Positions 60,371 to 64,000 of a DNA stretch of 64,000 bases are shown here, piece by piece. Within the stretch, counting starts at the first letter, position 1. Each line of letters begins with the position of its first letter. The DNA lies in the NCBI RefSeq assembly GCF_900115775.1, contig NZ_FOXS01000002.1, positions 713,129 to 777,128 of the forward strand, read 5' to 3'. Source of the stretch: Hymenobacter arizonensis. Its GTDB lineage: Bacteria; Bacteroidota; Bacteroidia; Cytophagales; Hymenobacteraceae. The position numbers and the translations under genes are program-made. The notes under the pieces were generated by a model. It did not search any database. It saw nothing but the letters and a program-made list of their open reading frames with translations, and was not told the origin of the DNA.

Positions 60371-63300
60371 CTATTTGTACACGCGCTGGTAGAAGCTCAA
60401 ATACCCGGCCAAGTCGCCTGAAGCTTGCAGCAAGGCCAAGTTCTCCATGCTGATGACCACGGCCTGGTAGCCAGCACCGCGCAGCCGCGCGAGCGGTGAT
60501 TGGGGGCCGCGCAGCTTGGTCGCGTAGCTCTGCGCTACTTTGGCGCCGGGGAGGGTGCGCACCACCACTAAGTCTTGGTCAGAGCCCAAGGTAGAGCTTT
60601 CCACTTGCAGGTTATTGGCTCGGAAAAACCGATTGTTGTAAGTGCCGAGCTGCGTAATTAAGTCTGGTGCCGCAGGAGTAGTCTTTGGGAATATCATAAC
60701 CACTGCGTGCGCACCGCTTAGCTGGGTGGTGTAGGCTGTGGTCGGGGCGGTAGGGGCAGCCGGGGCCGAGGACACAGCCGGAGCGCTAGTAATAGGGGCG
60801 GGGGGCGTTTCACCCGTAGGCGCGTTCGCAGGCACGTTGGTAGGCGCGGCCACGGGAGGCGAAGTACCCAAGGCAGTTGCCGGAGCTGCCTTCTCAGGAG
60901 CCGTTTTCTGAGGAGCGGCAACGCCAGGAGGCACTGAAGGCGATTTTGAGTTGGGCCGCCTCATTGGCACCGCATCCGGAGAAGAAGCAGGGGCCAGTGC
61001 CACGGGGGCAGGCTCAGCACCAAGCCTAACCGGAGCGTCAGTGGCAACTGAGGTAGCGCCGGTGGGATTTAAAGCCTTAGCTGGTGTTTGGTCTTCTCGG
61101 TACTGAATGCGCATGCGGTTATCGACTTCGCCGGGGCGGAACATCGATATCACGGGCTTCTGAGTAGAAGCCAAGGCACCCGCTATTTGGCCGGAGCCCT
61201 GCTTGCGGTAAGTGTCGGCCAGTGCTTGCGCCTGGGGTACCAGTGGGCTGTCGGGGTAATCCTTGTAAAATTTTTCGACTGCTGTCCGAGCAGCGGTTGG
61301 CGGCTGGGTCCGGATAACCAACAATGTATTCAGATAGGCCACGCGGTCGGCTAGGTCACTCTTGGGGTATTTCTTTTCGGTGCGCGCCAGCACAGCCTTG
61401 GCCTTGGTAAACTCCTGCTTCTTATAATGGGTGAAAGCAGAATCGACCCGACTGGCCACCGCGTTGTGCAGGGCCAGTTGGTGCTCGCGGTAGAGCGGGT
61501 CGGCAATTAGCTTGGCGTAGATTGAAGTAGGAAACTCGCGTTGCAGCGCAGCGGCGTACTGGGCCATCTTGGCAGCATCGGGCAGGCCTTTGTAGTGCAG
61601 ATAAAGCAAGTAGTAGGCATCAGGGGCGTGCTCACCGCGGGGGTAGCGCGTCACTTGCTTCTCGTAGGTGTCGAAGCCTTTCTCGCGCTCCTTCAATTGT
61701 TCTTTGTAAATGCCAGCCAGCTCGTACAAGGCCGCTTCCACCTGGGTGTCGGAAACCTTAAGCAGCTCCGGCGTGAGGGGCAGGTTGTTGCGGTACTGAG
61801 CCACTAGTCCCTGCTTTGCCGCTTGGGGGTCGGCAGCCAATGCCACCGCGGCAGAGTCTGCCCGGCGGGCGTTTAGCTCGTTCATGCTGCGGCTGGACTG
61901 CGCCACGGGCAAGCCAGCGGTGGCCGGGGTACTGGGCGAGTTACTGGCCTGGCTGCTGATGCGCCAGTTATCCTGCAGCTGACGGTCGCCCCACTTGCGA
62001 ATGAAGTCGGCACGCGCTGTACCCAGCGTGGCCGGATTATCAAAATACCACTGCGCGCCAGCAGTGGCGGTAGGGTCAAAAGTTGACAAATCGTTGCTTG
62101 GCAAATTGTTGCCCGGGAGGCCACTCGAACCACTGCTGGTGGTGCGGGAGGCCAGTTCAGTGGCGCGGTCACTGGCTTTTTGCAGGGCGGCTAGTCGGGC
62201 CTCCTCTTTCGCTTTGGCGGCGATTTCGGCGTCGGCGTACAGGTTCAGCTGCTGGTCCAGCGCTTCGGGGCTCAAGCGGGCCAGCGCCTGCAGGCTATCC
62301 TGCGTTTCAACAATGGTGTACTGTTTGGCAAACTCCGTGAGGATGTCGCTGCGCTCCTTGATGGCCGCGTAGGTCTTGGCTTCCTTGGACATGCTCTGCA
62401 CGGTGCTGTCGTAGTAAGCAGCCGCAAGGCGGTACTTCTGCAGCTCCTCGTAGTAAATGCGCCCCGCCAGCAAGTAGGTGTAGCTCTTCTGCAGGTTGTT
62501 GCTTGTCGTGGCTCGGATGGATTCCCGTAGCAGCCTCAGCGCCTCGGGGTAGTTCTTTTCGCGGTAGTTCAGCCGCGCCATCTCGTAGTAAATCTTGTCG
62601 CGGTAGTCCTTGTTCTTCGTGTCTTTCAGCAGGTTGGCGAAGGTCTTATTCAGGCGCAGCCGGTCTTTGGGAGTCAACTCCGACACCTGGCTCAACATCA
62701 GTTTTGATTGAAAGTCCAGCTCATAGGGCGGGTTGCGCGCCAGAATTTGGTCGAGCTGCTCGTAGGCTTTTTTGTTCTCGCCGGCGTCCTGATAGAGCTG
62801 GGCCAGCACGTAGCGCGTGCGCGACCGTTCGTTTTTGCGCTCAATCAGCGGAATGGCGCGCTCCAGCTGCGGAATGGCCTTGGCGGGCTGGTCGGTGCGG
62901 ATGTAGTAGTCGGCGCGGGTCAGGAACAGCTGCCGGGCGTCTTCCGGCCGGCCGGCCTCCTTGTCGAGCAAATCGGATACGGCCTTGGCGCTTTCAAATT
63001 CTCCCTCTGCCACAAACGTGCGCATCAGCCCAATCAGGGCTTCGTGCTTGGCGTTGGGGTCCTTGCTCGTCGAGTTGACATACTTAAAGGTGAGGGCCGC
63101 GTCACCAAACTGCATCTGGTAAAAGCGTGCCCATCCCACCAGGATGTAGGCGTCGTCGGTCCAGTCGGAGCCCGGCCGGTGCTGAATCGGCATCGAAGCC
63201 TTCTTGATGATGTCGTTCAGGTCGGCGCGGTTGGCGCGCACGGTAAGGCTGTCGAGGGTCGGAAACAGCGGCAGCGTCTGGTTGTAGTCGTTGATGCGGC

Positions 63301-63511
63301 TGGCGTAGAGCTTTTCTTCGGTTTCGTGCAGCTTCTCGCGGGCCAGGAAATAAGCATTGTCCCGCGCCGCCACGTTGTTGAACGCATGCGCCACCAGGTT
63401 TTTGTCGGATGCGCAGCCCGCCGCGCCCAGCCCCATAAGGAACAGGAAAAGCGCCGGCCAGCGGTATATCAGCAGGTGTTGTGTCAAAGCCAAAGGGAAG
63501 GATAAAGGCAA
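60371..63511 (-). CDS. porW: T9SS-associated TPR lipoprotein, PorW/SprE type
   Basis: PorW/SprE is an outer-membrane lipoprotein needed for type IX secretion and gliding. The signal ends in LMGLGAAGC. The body to about residue 800 is tetratricopeptide-like (ALIGLMRTFVAEGEFESAK, RTRYVLAQLYQDAGENKKAY). A Pro/Ala/Ser/Thr-rich linker of about 110 residues (about 815-925) precedes a C-terminal domain with YNNRFFRANNLQVESSTL, which I recall as the SprE ending. Its 1046 residues are longer than the 870 of the Flavobacterium protein. The start is uncertain: no ATG is available before the signal and TTG at 63511 is used. It is divergent from atpZ, an arrangement seen in other Bacteroidota. Confidence 0.82.
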   Translation of the reverse strand: MPLSFPLALTQHLLIYRWPALFLFLMGLGAAGCASDKNLVAHAFNNVAARDNAYFLAREKLHETEEKLYASRINDYNQTLPLFPTLDSLTVRANRADLNDIIKKASMPIQHRPGSDWTDDAYILVGWARFYQMQFGDAALTFKYVNSTSKDPNAKHEALIGLMRTFVAEGEFESAKAVSDLLDKEAGRPEDARQLFLTRADYYIRTDQPAKAIPQLERAIPLIERKNERSRTRYVLAQLYQDAGENKKAYEQLDQILARNPPYELDFQSKLMLSQVSELTPKDRLRLNKTFANLLKDTKNKDYRDKIYYEMARLNYREKNYPEALRLLRESIRATTSNNLQKSYTYLLAGRIYYEELQKYRLAAAYYDSTVQSMSKEAKTYAAIKERSDILTEFAKQYTIVETQDSLQALARLSPEALDQQLNLYADAEIAAKAKEEARLAALQKASDRATELASRTTSSGSSGLPGNNLPSNDLSTFDPTATAGAQWYFDNPATLGTARADFIRKWGDRQLQDNWRISSQASNSPSTPATAGLPVAQSSRSMNELNARRADSAAVALAADPQAAKQGLVAQYRNNLPLTPELLKVSDTQVEAALYELAGIYKEQLKEREKGFDTYEKQVTRYPRGEHAPDAYYLLYLHYKGLPDAAKMAQYAAALQREFPTSIYAKLIADPLYREHQLALHNAVASRVDSAFTHYKKQEFTKAKAVLARTEKKYPKSDLADRVAYLNTLLVIRTQPPTAARTAVEKFYKDYPDSPLVPQAQALADTYRKQGSGQIAGALASTQKPVISMFRPGEVDNRMRIQYREDQTPAKALNPTGATSVATDAPVRLGAEPAPVALAPASSPDAVPMRRPNSKSPSVPPGVAAPQKTAPEKAAPATALGTSPPVAAPTNVPANAPTGETPPAPITSAPAVSSAPAAPTAPTTAYTTQLSGAHAVVMIFPKTTPAAPDLITQLGTYNNRFFRANNLQVESSTLGSDQDLVVVRTLPGAKVAQSYATKLRGPQSPLARLRGAGYQAVVISMENLALLQASGDLAGYLSFYQRVYK

Positions 63512-63640
63512 CCGATTGCCTCCGCAACGCAGCCAGCGACCCGAATTGTTCGTTCGAGCGCACGAAGCGCCGGTAAGCTAACGAAAGACGAGGGGTAAAA
63601 TTACGTTTTTCCCCGACCAAACTCCGCCTCGCTCCCGTCG

Positions 63641-63648
63641 TAACTTTG
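63641..63648 (+). promoter_or_regulatory. -7 element of the atpZ transcript
   Basis: TAACTTTG matches TAnnTTTG and lies 26 bases before the atpZ ATG. It probably starts the ATP synthase operon. No -33 TTG is seen at the usual spacing. Confidence 0.55.
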
Positions 63649-63674
63649 CCGGGCTCACCTACCTCCTCCAATTC

Positions 63675-63920
63675 ATGCCCACCCCGCCAGTTCCTGAGCC
63701 CGATGGTAAGCCCGCAGGCTCCAGCCGCGTTCGCTCGTTTGCCAAGTACTCGGGTATCGCTTTTCAGATGCTGGCCATCATCGGCTTCTTTACCTGGCTG
63801 GGCATGTGGCTCGACGAGCGGTACCAGTCCAAGAACCCGTGGTTCACAGTAGGGCTCATGCTGGTGGGCGTGTTTCTGGCTATGTTCCAGATTATTCGCA
63901 GCCTGACCAGAGGGACATAA
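63675..63920 (+). CDS. atpZ: AtpZ/AtpI-family protein
   Basis: This 81-residue protein has two membrane segments (about 28-47 and 56-76) joined by a short loop with WLGMWLDERYQSKNPWF, the AtpZ/AtpI pattern. Such proteins lie first in ATP synthase operons and help assemble the c-ring or supply Mg2+/Ca2+. The start ATG follows a -7 element. The rest of the operon would lie beyond the window edge. Confidence 0.9.
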   Translation: MPTPPVPEPDGKPAGSSRVRSFAKYSGIAFQMLAIIGFFTWLGMWLDERYQSKNPWFTVGLMLVGVFLAMFQIIRSLTRGT

Positions 63921-63963
63921 TAAGGAGCCCCTCGTTGCCTTTCAGGATGCCTTTTGCTCGCTT

Positions 63964-64000
63964 ATGATTCGATTTCTGCGCCAGTTTCTTTTGTTCGCCA
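63964..64000 (+). CDS. start of a further gene, cut by the window edge
   Basis: An ATG at 63964, 43 bases after atpZ, opens a frame reading MIRFLRQFLLFA up to the edge. The basic then hydrophobic start suits a membrane protein, as expected for the next gene of an ATP synthase operon. The product cannot be named. Confidence 0.45.
   Translation, partial: MIRFLRQFLLFA

Noticed and set aside
1-64000. CRISPR arrays, tRNA or rRNA genes, prophage or insertion-sequence transposases
   Set aside because: None were seen. The repeated sequences are dispersed palindromes, not spaced direct repeats, and no transposase or integrase motif appears among the genes.

Overview
The window looks like chromosomal DNA from a GC-rich gliding/T9SS member of the Bacteroidota, most probably Hymenobacter or a close relative (Cytophagales). 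The reasons are the gldKLMN/PorP type IX secretion cluster, a PorW/SprE-type lipoprotein, a fused MurF-Alr, DUF4271 next to hemD, GIN-domain (DUF2807) proteins, TAnnTTTG-type -7 promoter elements, and palindromic intergenic repeats of the kind seen in that genus. This placement is inference from gene content; no rRNA or tRNA gene is present to confirm it.

Layout. 1-6.8 kb: a small lipoprotein, a two-gene M16 peptidase operon (one zinc-site-bearing, one zinc-site-less) and, divergent, murF-alr. 6.9-12.8 kb: a two-gene convergent cassette (alpha/beta-hydrolase-like protein plus carboxypeptidase-regulatory-domain protein) present twice in tandem; both hydrolase copies have glycine where the nucleophilic serine should be. 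13.0-15.5 kb: overlapping feoA-feoB. 15.8-30.5 kb: a large export module with an HlyD/MacA-type adaptor, TolC-type outer membrane protein, ABC ATPase, four MacB/FtsX-type permeases in an A-B-A'-B' order, an S41 peptidase, a GIN-domain protein, then a sigma-54 response regulator and its histidine kinase. A -24/-12-like promoter and a TGTCCA palindrome lie just upstream of the adaptor gene, so the two-component pair may control the export genes.

30.6-48.8 kb is mostly housekeeping and accessory: an ammonium transporter, an RsmI-like methyltransferase, a VTT-domain membrane protein, a secreted RCC1-repeat protein, an esterase, a divergent NmrA-like/HxlR pair with an inverted-repeat operator, a second GIN-domain protein, FabH-like KAS III, ArfB, a lipoprotein, MgtE, a cyanophycinase-like S51 peptidase, a MORN-repeat lipoprotein, YraN, LipB, a conserved small protein, a WecA/MraY-type transferase and DUF4271.

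48.9-64 kb: hemD, porP, gldK, gldL, gldM, gldN (outer membrane partner, K/N ring and L/M motor of the type IX secretion system), convergent uvrC, a class A penicillin-binding protein, the PorW/SprE-type TPR lipoprotein, and divergent atpZ at the start of what should be the ATP synthase locus. Several gene ends are marked by strong hairpin terminators, and at least seven intergenic palindromes or imperfect palindromes form two or three repeat families.
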